Below are positions 55,760-64,000 of a DNA stretch of 64,000 bases, piece after piece (positions within the stretch are counted from its first letter, which is position 1; the number at the start of each line of letters is the position of its first letter). Below the pieces are notes generated by a model, which saw only the letters and a program-made list of their open reading frames with translations, was not told where the DNA came from and did no database searches. This DNA is from Cohnella sp. GbtcB17 (GTDB lineage Bacteria; Bacillota; Bacilli; Paenibacillales; Paenibacillaceae). Where the stretch lies: NCBI RefSeq assembly GCF_019091135.1, contig NZ_JAGXJW010000023.1:46300-110299 (forward strand), read 5' to 3'. The position numbers were made by a program, and so were the translations under genes.

Positions 55760-56599
55760 TTAAGGCTTTTTGTCCTTACGATAGCGGCCGGGCGGCACGC
55801 CGTAGGCTTGCTTGAACGAGCGGATGAAATAGTTGGGGTCCATGCCGACCTTGCCGGCCAGCTCCGACACCGGGGTGCGCGGATCCTCCTCCAGCCATAC
55901 CGCGGCCTGATGGAGCCGGATGCGGCGAAGATACGCCAGCGGCGGCTGTCCGTACGCCTCGCGGAACAGGCGCTGGAAATGCTGGACCGAATAGCCGACA
56001 GCACCGGCGACGTTGGACATGACGAGCGGCTCGGCGAAATGCTCGTGCAGGTAATGGACGGCGCGCTCGAGCGCGGCGTCGGACAGGCGCGCGCGGGGCG
56101 GGGCGGCGGGAGCCGCCGGTCCCTCGGCGAGCGAGCCGAGCAGCACCAGCAGCTCGTAGAGACGCGCCGACAGCAGGTGCGCGGCGTCAGGGTCGGCTCG
56201 CCCTGCGAGCTGCCACAGCGCCCGGATGCTTGCGGCCGGCGCTGCCGTATCTTTGAGCGAGAGCGCCTTTCCCAAGGGCAGGCCGCATGCTTCGGCGATG
56301 CCCGCGGCGCAGGGCCCTTCGAAGCCGACGAAGCCGAGCAGCCAGGGCTGTTCGGGAATCGGCTCGTAGCGATGCGCTTCGTCGGCGGCGATCAGCAGCG
56401 CCTGGCCCGCTTCGATCGACAGCCGATCCCCGTCGGCAAATTCGAAGCGGCCTCGGCCTTCGAAGGACACAAAGCACTGCATGACCGGAAAACCGGCCGG
56501 ACGGGAGACCGGATGCTGGGCGTGCGCGCCTACGCAATACAGGCTCACCGGGAGCCGCTCGCGGCGAACGGACGGGGACAGCCGGAACGGGAGCTGCAT
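55760..56599 (-). CDS. AraC-family regulator of the GH42 gene
   Basis: A 279-residue AraC protein. The N-terminal cupin covers about residues 20-150 (FADGDRLSIEAGQALLIAADEAHRY-like region). The double helix-turn-helix covers about 180-275 (GYSVQHFQRLFREAYGQPP and DPNYFIRSFKQAYGVPPGRYR). It is divergent from the GH42 beta-galactosidase at 56748, across 148 bases holding an 8-bp inverted repeat, and is its probable activator. Confidence 0.92.
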   Translation of the reverse strand: MQLPFRLSPSVRRERLPVSLYCVGAHAQHPVSRPAGFPVMQCFVSFEGRGRFEFADGDRLSIEAGQALLIAADEAHRYEPIPEQPWLLGFVGFEGPCAAGIAEACGLPLGKALSLKDTAAPAASIRALWQLAGRADPDAAHLLSARLYELLVLLGSLAEGPAAPAAPPRARLSDAALERAVHYLHEHFAEPLVMSNVAGAVGYSVQHFQRLFREAYGQPPLAYLRRIRLHQAAVWLEEDPRTPVSELAGKVGMDPNYFIRSFKQAYGVPPGRYRKDKKP

Positions 56600-56645
56600 T
56601 CATTTCGCCTCTTTCTTCATTTTGTGCTTATTTTAACGTGCATTG

Positions 56646-56709
56646 TGCTAACGATTATACACGATCCGCGACTACAATCAGACTATAGTTTAGTTTTAAG
56701 GCGTTAGCA
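56646..56709. promoter_or_regulatory. Inverted 8-bp half-sites in the AraC-GH42 control region
   Basis: TGCTAACG (56646-56653) and its complement CGTTAGCA (56702-56709) lie 48 bases apart between the divergent genes. Paired half-sites at this distance could bind an AraC dimer that loops DNA. Confidence 0.35.
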
Positions 56710-56747
56710 ATGAGCGTGCAAGCACAAGCGCGAAGGAGAGAATCGGG

Positions 56748-58820
56748 ATGGCGAAGCGATACGCGCCGGTGAGCGGCAAAATTCAAGGATTCATGCACGG
56801 GGCGGATTACAACCCCGACCAATGGCAGCACGATGAGCGGGTGCTCGAGGAGGATATCCGGCTCATGAAGCTGGCCGGCTGCAACGTGATGGCAGTCGGC
56901 ATCTTCGCATGGGCGGCGATCGAGCCCGAAGAGGGCCGGTTCGAATTCGGCTGGCTGGACCGCGTGCTGGAGCGGTTCGAGGCGAACGGCATCTATGCCT
57001 GGCTCGCGACGCCGAGCGGCGCGCGTCCGGCATGGATGTCCGAGCACTATCCGGAGGTGCTGCGCGTCAACGCCCAGCGGGTGCGCAACCTGCACGGCTT
57101 CCGCCACAATCACTGCTACAGCTCGCCGGTTTACCGTGAGAAAACCGCGATCGTAAACGGCAAGCTGGCGGAGCGGTACGCCCGGCATCCCGCGGTCGTC
57201 GGCTGGCATATTTCCAACGAGTACGGCGGCGATTGTCATTGCGATTATTGCCAGGAAGCGTTTCGCGAATGGCTGCGGGCCGAATACGGCACGCTGGACG
57301 CGCTGAACGCCGCCTGGTGGACGTCCTTCTGGGCGCATACGTATACGAGCTGGTCGCAGGTCGAGTCGCCGTCGCCGCGCGGCGAGAATATGGTTCACGG
57401 ACAGAATCTCGACTGGAAGCGCTTCGTCACCGCCCGGACCGTCGACTTCTGCGCGCACGAGATCGCGGCGGTGCGACCGTACAACCCGGACCTGCCCGTT
57501 ACGACCAACCTGATGGAGGGGTACGAAGGGCTCGATTACCGCAAGTTCGCCGACATTCTCGACGTCGTATCCTGGGACGCATACCCGAAGTGGCACGGTG
57601 CGCGGGACGACATCGAAGTCGCGGCGTGGTTCGCGTTTAATCACGATTTGTTCCGCTCGCTGAAGGACAAGCCCTTCCTGCTCATGGAGAGCACGCCGAG
57701 CATGACCAACTGGCAGCCGATCAGCAAGCTGAAGAAGCCCGGCATGCACAAGCTGGCTTCCTTGCAGGCCGTCGCCCACGGCTCCGATTCGGTGCAGTAC
57801 TTCCAGTGGCGCAAAAGCCGGGGCTCGAGCGAAAAGCTGCACGGCGCGGTCGTCGACCACGTCGGGCACGAGCATACGCGGGTTTTCTCCGACGTGGCGG
57901 AGCTCGGCGAGACGCTGAAGCGCATCGCGGACGCGGCGGGGACCGGCGTGGTCGCCAAAGCCGCGCTGCTGACCGACTGGGACAACCGTTGGGCGGTGGG
58001 CGACTCGCAGGGACCGCGCAATGCGGGCGTCCACTACGAAGATACGCTGATGGAGCACTACCGGGTGCTATGGTCGCTCGGCATCCAGGTCGACATCATC
58101 GGCTCCGAGGAGGACCGGGATCTGTCCCGTTACGATCTGATCGCGGCACCGATGATGTACCTGTGCCGCGCCTCGGCGGGCGAACGGCTGGAGCGCTTCG
58201 TCGAAGGGGGCGGCACGCTCGTGGCCACCTATTGGAGCGGCGTCGTCGACGAGCATGACCTGTGCCATCTCGGCGGCTTCCCCGGGCCGCTGCGCAGGAC
58301 GCTCGGCATCTGGGCGGAGGAGATCGACGCGCTGTACGACGACGAGCGCAATGCGCTCGTCCCGGTCCCCGGCAACGCGCTTGGTCTCGAGCAGACGTAC
58401 GCATCGCGGGAGCTGTGCGAGCTCGTGCACCTGGAGGGGGCGACGGCGCTGGCGACGTACCGCGACGACTTCTACGCGGGACGACCGGCGCTTACGGTGA
58501 ACGCGCTTGGCAGCGGCCGAGCCTACTATCTCGCGACCCGGGCGGACGCCGCGCTTTTGGGCGAGCTGTATGCCAAGCTCGCCGGCGCGCTGTCGCTGCC
58601 AAGAGCGATCGCGTCGGATCTGCCGCACGGCGTGACGGCACATGTCCGCACGGATGGCGAGGCCGACTACGTGTTCGTGCAAAATTACAGCGGCGAGTCG
58701 CAAAACGTCAAGCTGGACGGCCTGAGCTACCGGGACGCCGAGACCGGGGAGCCGGTAACCGGCAACGAACTGAGCCTGGCGCAGAACGGCGTGCGTGTAC
58801 TGATCCGGAAGTCCGAATAA
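56748..58820 (+). CDS. Beta-galactosidase, glycoside hydrolase family 42
   Basis: A 690-residue GH42 enzyme. The TIM barrel is residues about 10-390, with acid/base E158 (WHISNEYGG) and nucleophile E314 (LLMESTPS). The zinc-type cysteines C163, C165 and C168 (CHCDYC) with C123 form the family metal cluster. The trimerisation domain (about 395-610, with VATYWSGVVDEHD) and a C-terminal beta domain follow. There is no signal peptide, so it cleaves imported beta-galactosides such as galactan or RG-I side-chain fragments. AAGGAGAG precedes the start. Confidence 0.96.
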   Translation: MAKRYAPVSGKIQGFMHGADYNPDQWQHDERVLEEDIRLMKLAGCNVMAVGIFAWAAIEPEEGRFEFGWLDRVLERFEANGIYAWLATPSGARPAWMSEHYPEVLRVNAQRVRNLHGFRHNHCYSSPVYREKTAIVNGKLAERYARHPAVVGWHISNEYGGDCHCDYCQEAFREWLRAEYGTLDALNAAWWTSFWAHTYTSWSQVESPSPRGENMVHGQNLDWKRFVTARTVDFCAHEIAAVRPYNPDLPVTTNLMEGYEGLDYRKFADILDVVSWDAYPKWHGARDDIEVAAWFAFNHDLFRSLKDKPFLLMESTPSMTNWQPISKLKKPGMHKLASLQAVAHGSDSVQYFQWRKSRGSSEKLHGAVVDHVGHEHTRVFSDVAELGETLKRIADAAGTGVVAKAALLTDWDNRWAVGDSQGPRNAGVHYEDTLMEHYRVLWSLGIQVDIIGSEEDRDLSRYDLIAAPMMYLCRASAGERLERFVEGGGTLVATYWSGVVDEHDLCHLGGFPGPLRRTLGIWAEEIDALYDDERNALVPVPGNALGLEQTYASRELCELVHLEGATALATYRDDFYAGRPALTVNALGSGRAYYLATRADAALLGELYAKLAGALSLPRAIASDLPHGVTAHVRTDGEADYVFVQNYSGESQNVKLDGLSYRDAETGEPVTGNELSLAQNGVRVLIRKSE

Positions 58821-58834
58821 GAGCAAGAGCCGGG

Positions 58835-58870
58835 ATCGCTTCCCTATCAGGGGAAGCGATTTTAATTTTT
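58835..58870 (+). terminator. Intrinsic terminator
   Basis: ATCGCTTCCC (58835-58844) pairs with GGGAAGCGAT (58851-58860). A T-rich tail follows. It closes the GH42 gene. Confidence 0.92.
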
Positions 58871-58943
58871 CTCAAGAAAGCGCTATTATAAAATGGGCTT
58901 TGGTGCCGGTTTACACATTCTGGAGAGGATGGAGGCGGACGAG

Positions 58944-60059
58944 ATGACGAATGAGCGCGGACTGCCCGATGTGCTCAGAGGCTTGAACGGAAACGCGATC
59001 GAGACGGTCGAAGCTTGGCGAAGCGCAAGGAGACCCGAGATTTTGGAGCTGTTCCGCACGCACGTATACGGCAGAGCGCCGGTGGGCCGGCCGGCATCCC
59101 TGACTTTCGAGACGGTCGTCACGCCCGGCGCGATGAACGGCGCGGTGGTCCGCAAGCAGGTCGATATGCGCTTTGAAGGACCGGGAGGGACCGGGAAAAT
59201 TCGCCTGCTGCTATTCATCCCGAGTGGGCAAAAAGGCCCTGTTCCGGTATTTCTGTTCATCAACAATCGGGAAGCCTTGACGACCGATCCGGATCGGCGC
59301 GCCGCCGCTGCCTTCTGGCCTGCGGAACGGATCGTCGCCCGCGGCTATGCGGCGGCGGCATTCGACGTCGAGGAGGCGGATCCCGATGTGGACGACGGCT
59401 TTAAAGACGGCGTGCACGGCATCTTCGATCGGTACGACGGCGAGCGTCCGCAAGACGCTTGGGCGACGATCGCGGCCTGGGCGTGGGCGGCGAGCCGCGC
59501 GATGGATTATTTGGAGACGGATGCCGATCTCGATGCCGGCCGGGTTGCCGTCGTCGGACATTCCCGGGGCGGCAAAACGGCGCTTTGGGCCGGCGCCCTC
59601 GACGAACGCTTCGCGCTGGTCGTCAGCAACGAATCGGGCAGCACGGGGGCCGCGCTGTCGAGAGGCAAGCGCGGCGAGACGATCCAGGCGATTAACGATC
59701 AGTTCCCGCACTGGTTCAACGGCAATTATAAATCGTTTAACGGCCGGGAGGACGCGCTGCCTGTCGACCAGCATATGCTGATTGCGGCCATCGCGCCGCG
59801 CTACGTGTACGTCGCGAGCGCGGTTCAGGATCAGTGGGCGGATCCCGCGTCGGAGTTTGCGTCGCTCGTCGAAGCGGCTCCCGTCTATCGCCTATACGGC
59901 TACAACGGATTAGGGGAGTCTTCGTTCCCTGCGCCCGAGTCGCCGCTGATCGGGGAACGGATGGGCTATCATCTGCGCAGCGGCGTCCATGATTTGACGG
60001 ACTACGATTGGGACAGATTTATGGACTTCGCGGATGCCGGCGCTTTGAAGCGATTCTGA
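58944..60059 (+). CDS. CE15-like alpha/beta-hydrolase (glucuronoyl or acetylxylan esterase type)
   Basis: A 371-residue alpha/beta hydrolase without signal peptide. The nucleophile elbow is GHSRGGKTAL with S208. E230 in SNESGSTGAAL and H349 in LRSGVHDLTDYDW complete a CE15-like triad. The region HWFNGNYKSFNGRED with ALPVDQHMLIAAIAPR is typical of bacterial glucuronoyl-esterase-like proteins, often misnamed acetylxylan esterases. ATG 58944 has GGAGG 8 bases upstream; ATG 58929 is overlapped by its own site. It would remove an ester from an imported uronic-acid glycan. Confidence 0.83.
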   Translation: MTNERGLPDVLRGLNGNAIETVEAWRSARRPEILELFRTHVYGRAPVGRPASLTFETVVTPGAMNGAVVRKQVDMRFEGPGGTGKIRLLLFIPSGQKGPVPVFLFINNREALTTDPDRRAAAAFWPAERIVARGYAAAAFDVEEADPDVDDGFKDGVHGIFDRYDGERPQDAWATIAAWAWAASRAMDYLETDADLDAGRVAVVGHSRGGKTALWAGALDERFALVVSNESGSTGAALSRGKRGETIQAINDQFPHWFNGNYKSFNGREDALPVDQHMLIAAIAPRYVYVASAVQDQWADPASEFASLVEAAPVYRLYGYNGLGESSFPAPESPLIGERMGYHLRSGVHDLTDYDWDRFMDFADAGALKRF

Positions 60060-60109
60060 AAGTCCGGGCTTGATTTTTCGTCATAATGGGTCCGATTCGC
60101 CGTTTTAAC

Positions 60110-60210
60110 GATATCCCCTTCAAACAGGTGACGTCCCAATCGCTCAATCTGCGGTCGAAGAGAGGGCGCGGTCCGATTGCGTAGTCGCTTTCCTGAACGA
60201 AGGGGATATC
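60110..60210. repeat. 12-bp inverted repeat with 77-base spacer between convergent genes
   Basis: GATATCCCCTTC (60110-60121) is perfectly repeated in inverse as GAAGGGGATATC (60199-60210). It fills the gap between the esterase gene and the convergent AraC gene, and could act as a long-loop terminator or be a relic of an inserted element. No T-tract is present. Confidence 0.5.
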
Positions 60211-60212
60211 TT

Positions 60213-61097
60213 TCAAATGAGCGAAATTGCCCTATCGTCCGATGTCGCGCCGGCGGTTCGCCCTTCGTCGTCCGTCGGCATCGTTCCGCGCTCGGTCGGG
60301 GCGTGCCCGTATATATTGCGATAGGCCCGAAAGAAGGAGGAGTAGTGGCCGAAGCCCGCGCTTAAAGAAGCGGCGCTTGCGGTCTCGCCCTGCATCATAA
60401 GCTGCCTGGCGAGCGCGACGCGTTTATGGATGACGTAGTTGCCGACGGTCGTGCCGGTCGCCTTGCGGAATATTTTGTTCAAATGATGCTTGCTGACGAA
60501 AAAACGGGCGGACAGCTCGTCAAGCGAGATGTCCTCGGCGATATGGGCGTTCAGATAGCCGATGATTCGTTCGACGGTCTGCCTCGGACGCTCCTCTCCC
60601 TCGGCACGTTGGATCGTCCTGCGCATATGGAGCAGCTGCGACAGCAGCGCGCCAAGCCGGATGCGCAGCGACAGGTCACGGATGTCTTCGCTCATCCCGG
60701 CGCAAGCGACGAGCTGCTCGACGTAGTCCTTGAGGCCGAACCGGTCGGCATCGGTAAAATAAATGTCTTCGGGGCCGGCGGCATCGTGGAACGGCGACAG
60801 CAGCAAGTCGCGTTCCTCGGGCCGCAGCATGGCGGCCTCGAAGTGTACCGCGAAGCGCTCGTAGGGACGATCGCTCTCCACCCTGGCGCCGTGAAATACG
60901 TTGGGAGAAATCAACAGCAGACTGTTTGGCTGCGGTACATAGTTGACGCCTTCGACGAGGTAGCTCGCCTCCCCTTCGACAAAATAATAGAGCTCGTAAT
61001 GGGGATGGCAATGCAGCGCGTAAGCGTCGGTTTTGCATCTGTCCAGGCCGTGATGAAAGTAAATGTATTTTGTGTGCAGCTGCGTTAAATTTCCCAT
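60213..61097 (-). CDS. AraC-family transcriptional regulator
   Basis: A 294-residue AraC regulator. The N-terminal cupin covers about residues 12-160 (HCHPHYELYYFVEGEASYLVEG, LLISPNVFHG). The DNA-binding domain covers about 175-280 (FFVSKHHLNKIFRKATGTTVG and HYSSFFRAYRNIYGHAP). ATG 61097 is preceded by AAAGGA; the upstream frame is intergenic. It is divergent from the isomerase and dehydrogenase operon starting at 61245 and probably regulates it. Confidence 0.92.
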   Translation of the reverse strand: MGNLTQLHTKYIYFHHGLDRCKTDAYALHCHPHYELYYFVEGEASYLVEGVNYVPQPNSLLLISPNVFHGARVESDRPYERFAVHFEAAMLRPEERDLLLSPFHDAAGPEDIYFTDADRFGLKDYVEQLVACAGMSEDIRDLSLRIRLGALLSQLLHMRRTIQRAEGEERPRQTVERIIGYLNAHIAEDISLDELSARFFVSKHHLNKIFRKATGTTVGNYVIHKRVALARQLMMQGETASAASLSAGFGHYSSFFRAYRNIYGHAPTERGTMPTDDEGRTAGATSDDRAISLI

Positions 61098-61244
61098 GAC
61101 TCGCGCCGTCCTTTTCGAAAGGGATTTCAAAACCGCTAGATTTGCAATTTCAGTCGTGCTTTTCACAATAGCTGCCGGGCCTCGATTCACTATACTTAAA
61201 GGTAGCACAAATCCGGCAGTAAATACGAGGAGGAAGTGGAAGCC

Positions 61245-62003
61245 ATGAAGCTGGGCGCGCAGCTGTATACCGTAAGATCTTATCTCCAGACGGAGGCCGA
61301 CATTCGCAGATCGCTAGAGCGGATAGCAAAAATCGGGTATACATCGATCCAGGTGTCTGCGATGGGCAGCATCGCTCCGGAGACGCTGAGGAGCGTTTGC
61401 GACGAGCTGGGCCTCACGATCGCGCTGACGCATGTAAGCGCTGACCGCTTGCTGAACGACACCGCGGCACTCATTCGGGAGCACGATATTTTAGGTTGCA
61501 AATATATCGGTCTCGGCGGGCTTGCGGAGAAATATCGGACGGCGGAATGGTACGAATACTTCGCTCCGGACTTCCGCAAGGCTGCGGCCGAGCTTGCCGA
61601 CGCCGGCAAGCTGTTCATGTATCACAACCACAACTTCGAATGGCAAAAAATCGGCGGCAAGCGGCTGATCGAACGGCTGGTCGAAGACTTCTCGCCGCAG
61701 GAGATGGGTATCACGCTCGATACTTATTGGGTGCAGGCTGCCGGCGCCGACGTCGTCGAATGGATCGGGAAGCTCGCCGACCGCATCCATTGCGTCCACC
61801 TCAAGGACATGGACGTGCGCGGCATGGAGCAAGTCATGGCGCCGGTCATGGCGGGCAACATGAACTTTCCCGCGATCCTGGATGCGATCGAGCGGGCGGG
61901 TACGACCGAGTATTTGCTGGTCGAACAGGATACGTGCGAGGGCAGTCCGTTCGATTGCCTGGACACCAGCTATCGCAATCTCGCGGCACTCGGCTATCGC
62001 TGA
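61245..62003 (+). CDS. Sugar phosphate isomerase/epimerase-family TIM-barrel protein
   Basis: A 252-residue xylose-isomerase-like TIM barrel. Motifs are the start KLGAQLYTVRSYL, the metal-site YHNHNFEW, LDTYWVQAAGAD, CVHLKDMDV and a terminal VEQDTCEG. This IolE/inosose-dehydratase-like subgroup often accompanies Gfo/Idh dehydrogenases in polyol or sugar catabolism, as here. ATG 61245 is preferred; the GTG at 61236 is only 2 bases from GGAGG. Substrate unknown. Confidence 0.88.
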   Translation: MKLGAQLYTVRSYLQTEADIRRSLERIAKIGYTSIQVSAMGSIAPETLRSVCDELGLTIALTHVSADRLLNDTAALIREHDILGCKYIGLGGLAEKYRTAEWYEYFAPDFRKAAAELADAGKLFMYHNHNFEWQKIGGKRLIERLVEDFSPQEMGITLDTYWVQAAGADVVEWIGKLADRIHCVHLKDMDVRGMEQVMAPVMAGNMNFPAILDAIERAGTTEYLLVEQDTCEGSPFDCLDTSYRNLAALGYR

Positions 62004-62035
62004 CGGCCAATACCGGATAAGGGAGCGTTCAAGAG

Positions 62036-63199
62036 ATGAACCAACTGAAGCTCGGCATCATCGGCATGGGGAACATGGGATCCTCGCATGCGAAAAAAAT
62101 TGTGGCGGGCGCCGTGCCCGAAGTGCTGCTTACCGCGGTCGCCGAGCGCGAACCGGATCGGCTCGCGCAGGCCAAAGTGTACCTGCCCGCGCAGACCGCG
62201 CTGTTCGATTCCCCTGAGGCGCTTATGGACAGCGGGCTGTGCGACGCCGTGCTGATCGCGACGCCGCATTACGAGCATCCGGAGCTCTCGATCAAGGCGT
62301 TCGAGCGCGGCCTGCACGTGCTGTGCGAGAAGCCGGCGGGTGTATACGCCAAGCAGGTGCGGGAGATGAACGAGCGGGCCAAGGCGACCGGCGTCGTGTT
62401 CGCGATGATGTTCAACCAGCGGACGAACCCCGTTTACCGTAAAATGCACGAGCTTGTGAACGGCGGCGAGCTGGGCGCGATCAAACGCGTCAACTGGATT
62501 ATTACGGACTGGTACCGGACGCAGGTGTATTACGATTCGGGGAGCTGGCGGGCGACCTGGGCCGGCGAAGGGGGCGGGGTGCTGCTCAACCAGTGTCCGC
62601 ACAACCTGGACCTGCTGCAGTGGATTTGCGGCATGCCGAGTCGCGTCCGCGCCTTCTGCCATAACGGCAAATGGCACGATATCGAAGTCGAAGACGACGT
62701 CACCGCCTATCTCGAGTTCGAGAACGGCGCGACCGGCGTATTCGTGACGAGCACGGCGGATTGCCCGGGGACGAACCGGCTCGAGATCACGCTCGAGTGG
62801 GGCAAGCTCGTCTGCGAGAACGACAAGCTTACGCTCTACAAGCTCGACCGCAACGAGCGCGAATTCTGCTTCGACAAGACGGTCGGCGGCTTCGAGCGCC
62901 CGTCCTGGGCGGTGCAGGAGATTGAGACGGAGGGTGAAAACTCGCAGCATCTCGGCGTCATCGCCGCCTTCGCGGGACGTATCCTGAACGGCACGCCGCT
63001 CACGGCGGACGGGGCGGAGGGCATTCGCAGCCTCGAGCTGTCCAACGCGATGCATCTGTCCAGCTGGCAGGGGCGCACGATCGACATGCCGCCCGACGAG
63101 GATCTGTTCCTCGCGGAGCTGAACAAGCGCGCGGCCGCATCGCGGCATAAGACGGGGAGCGGCGCGGTGTTCAGCACGGAAGGGAGCTACGGATCATGA
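62036..63199 (+). CDS. Gfo/Idh/MocA-family oxidoreductase
   Basis: A 387-residue dehydrogenase. The NAD motif is GIIGMGNMGSSHAKKI, followed by the classical CEKPAGVYAKQ signature (EKP) and the C-terminal domain motif GGGVLLNQCPHNLDLLQWICG, whose His is catalytic in this family. It lies 32 bases after the isomerase gene and overlaps the next dehydrogenase by four bases (ATGA). The pair with the TIM-barrel protein suggests a 3-keto-sugar or inositol-like pathway. Confidence 0.92.
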   Translation: MNQLKLGIIGMGNMGSSHAKKIVAGAVPEVLLTAVAEREPDRLAQAKVYLPAQTALFDSPEALMDSGLCDAVLIATPHYEHPELSIKAFERGLHVLCEKPAGVYAKQVREMNERAKATGVVFAMMFNQRTNPVYRKMHELVNGGELGAIKRVNWIITDWYRTQVYYDSGSWRATWAGEGGGVLLNQCPHNLDLLQWICGMPSRVRAFCHNGKWHDIEVEDDVTAYLEFENGATGVFVTSTADCPGTNRLEITLEWGKLVCENDKLTLYKLDRNEREFCFDKTVGGFERPSWAVQEIETEGENSQHLGVIAAFAGRILNGTPLTADGAEGIRSLELSNAMHLSSWQGRTIDMPPDEDLFLAELNKRAAASRHKTGSGAVFSTEGSYGS

Positions 63200-64000
63200 G
63201 CGAAACGCAAAAAAGCGACGGCATGAACTATGCGCCGAAAGGGAAGCCGAGTCCCGTCGTCTCGCCGGGCGAATTCGCGTTCGCGGCGATGGCCCTCGAC
63301 CACGGCCATATTTACGGCATGGCGAACGGATTGACGGAGGCCGGCGCGACGCTGAAGTGGGTGTACGACCGCGACCGGGAGAAGGCCGAGCGCTTTGCAA
63401 AGTCGTTTCCCGGCGTTCGGATCGCGGACAGCGAGTCCGAGATTTTGGACGACCCGGAGATCGGGCTCGTCGCGGCGGCGGCCGTGCCTTCCGAGCGGTG
63501 CGCGCTCGGACTGCGCGTCATGGACGCCGGCAAGGACTACTTCACGGACAAGACGCCCTTCACGACGCTTGAGCAGCTGGCTTCCGCTCGGCAAAAAGCG
63601 GCGGAAACCGGACGCAAATATATGGTCTATTACAGCGAACGCATTCACTCCGAAGCGGCCGTCTACGCGGGACAGCTCGTGCGGGACGGCGCGATCGGAC
63701 GCGTGATCCAGGTGATCGGGCTCGGTCCGCATCGGCTGAATGCGCCGAGCCGGCCGGAATGGTTTTTCCAAAAGGAAAAGTACGGCGGCATTCTGTGCGA
63801 CATCGGCAGCCATCAAATCGAGCAATTTTTGCATTATGCCGGCTGCGCCGACGCGAAAGTGCTGCAGAGCAAGGTGTCGAATTACGCGAACCCGGAATAC
63901 CCGGAGTTGGAGGATTTCGGCGATGCGACACTCGTCGGGGATAACGGGGCCACGCAGTACTTCCGCGTCGACTGGCTGACGCCGGACGGCCACGGCACCT
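63196..64000 (+). CDS. Gfo/Idh/MocA-family oxidoreductase, N-terminal part (cut by window end)
   Basis: The frame is open from ATG 63196 to the last base, 268 codons. It shows AMALDHGHIYGMANGLTEAG (atypical cofactor loop after an N-terminal extension of about 25 residues), the replaced EKP motif as DKTPF, and CDIGSHQIEQFLHYAG with the family's catalytic-type His. It is coupled to the upstream dehydrogenase by an ATGA overlap. The 3' end is outside the window, so length and C-terminal domain cannot be judged. Confidence 0.88.
   Translation, partial: MSETQKSDGMNYAPKGKPSPVVSPGEFAFAAMALDHGHIYGMANGLTEAGATLKWVYDRDREKAERFAKSFPGVRIADSESEILDDPEIGLVAAAAVPSERCALGLRVMDAGKDYFTDKTPFTTLEQLASARQKAAETGRKYMVYYSERIHSEAAVYAGQLVRDGAIGRVIQVIGLGPHRLNAPSRPEWFFQKEKYGGILCDIGSHQIEQFLHYAGCADAKVLQSKVSNYANPEYPELEDFGDATLVGDNGATQYFRVDWLTPDGHGT

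Noticed and set aside
60019..60216. 65-residue minus-strand frame after the AraC gene
   Set aside because: It starts only at a TTG overlapping the AraC stop without a ribosome site, and runs back into the esterase gene.

Overview
The window is about 64 kb of GC-rich DNA from a Gram-positive, spore-forming bacterium of the Paenibacillaceae (Paenibacillus/Cohnella type). This is inferred from AAGGAGG-type ribosome sites, lipoprotein ABC sugar importers paired with YesM/YesN or membrane AraC regulators, SLH-domain and YheC/D proteins, CcpA-type cre sites, and the many AraC regulators next to glycosidase genes. Nearly all of it is plant-polysaccharide accessory metabolism. No rRNA, tRNA, CRISPR array, phage or transposase gene was seen.

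Layout. (1) 1-13.9 kb: a long + strand operon with a sensor kinase (5' end cut off), a sugar ABC importer, a YesN-type response regulator, a GH127-like glycosidase, an Asp/Glu-racemase-like protein, a RuBisCO-like protein, a DUF1537-type sugar-acid kinase and a GH2 beta-galactosidase. A bidirectional terminator closes it. (2) 13.9-17.8 kb: an AraC regulator divergent from lactonase, aldo/keto reductase and Zn-dehydrogenase genes, together a plausible L-galactose to D-tagaturonate pathway. (3) 17.8-19.7 kb: an AT-richer patch with an antitoxin lacking a toxin, a decayed HAD gene, a DUF2691-like protein, a 51-residue membrane peptide and a 51-bp tandem repeat. (4) 19.7-29.1 kb: AraC with an FAD oxidoreductase, a phospholipase C-like protein, a GntR-ABC export operon, a creatininase-like protein with an acetyltransferase, and an SLH-GH18 protein. 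(5) 29.2-34.8 kb: a divergent GntR/TIM-barrel pair and a four-gene + strand operon (ApnO-like dehydrogenase, Gfo/Idh dehydrogenase, amidohydrolase, DUF4038/GH140 apiosidase-like enzyme). (6) 34.8-49.4 kb: a methyltransferase, a GNAT protein, a secreted beta-helix protein behind a cre site, a second 51-bp repeat array, an MGH1/GH63-like glycosidase, a second ABC importer, a membrane AraC regulator and an alginate-lyase-like protein. (7) 49.7-55.8 kb: mqo, a cytoplasmic hybrid sensor kinase, a YheC/D protein and an alditol-oxidase-like flavoenzyme. (8) 55.8-64 kb: AraC with a GH42 beta-galactosidase, a CE15-like esterase, and AraC with an isomerase and two Gfo/Idh dehydrogenases, the last cut by the window end.

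How it may fit together. Regions 1, 2 and 5 can be read as one programme for uncommon plant cell-wall sugars. The DUF4038/GH140 enzyme would release apiose. The Gfo/Idh, amidohydrolase and ApnO-like proteins would carry it through apionolactone and apionate to 3-oxo-isoapionate. That compound could then be decarboxylated by the TIM-barrel protein, or phosphorylated and cleaved by the kinase/RuBisCO-like pair 20 kb away. Region 2 would take L-galactose. Apiose and L-galactose both occur in rhamnogalacturonan II, so RG-II side chains are an attractive shared source. This is inference from gene families and order, not a demonstrated pathway.
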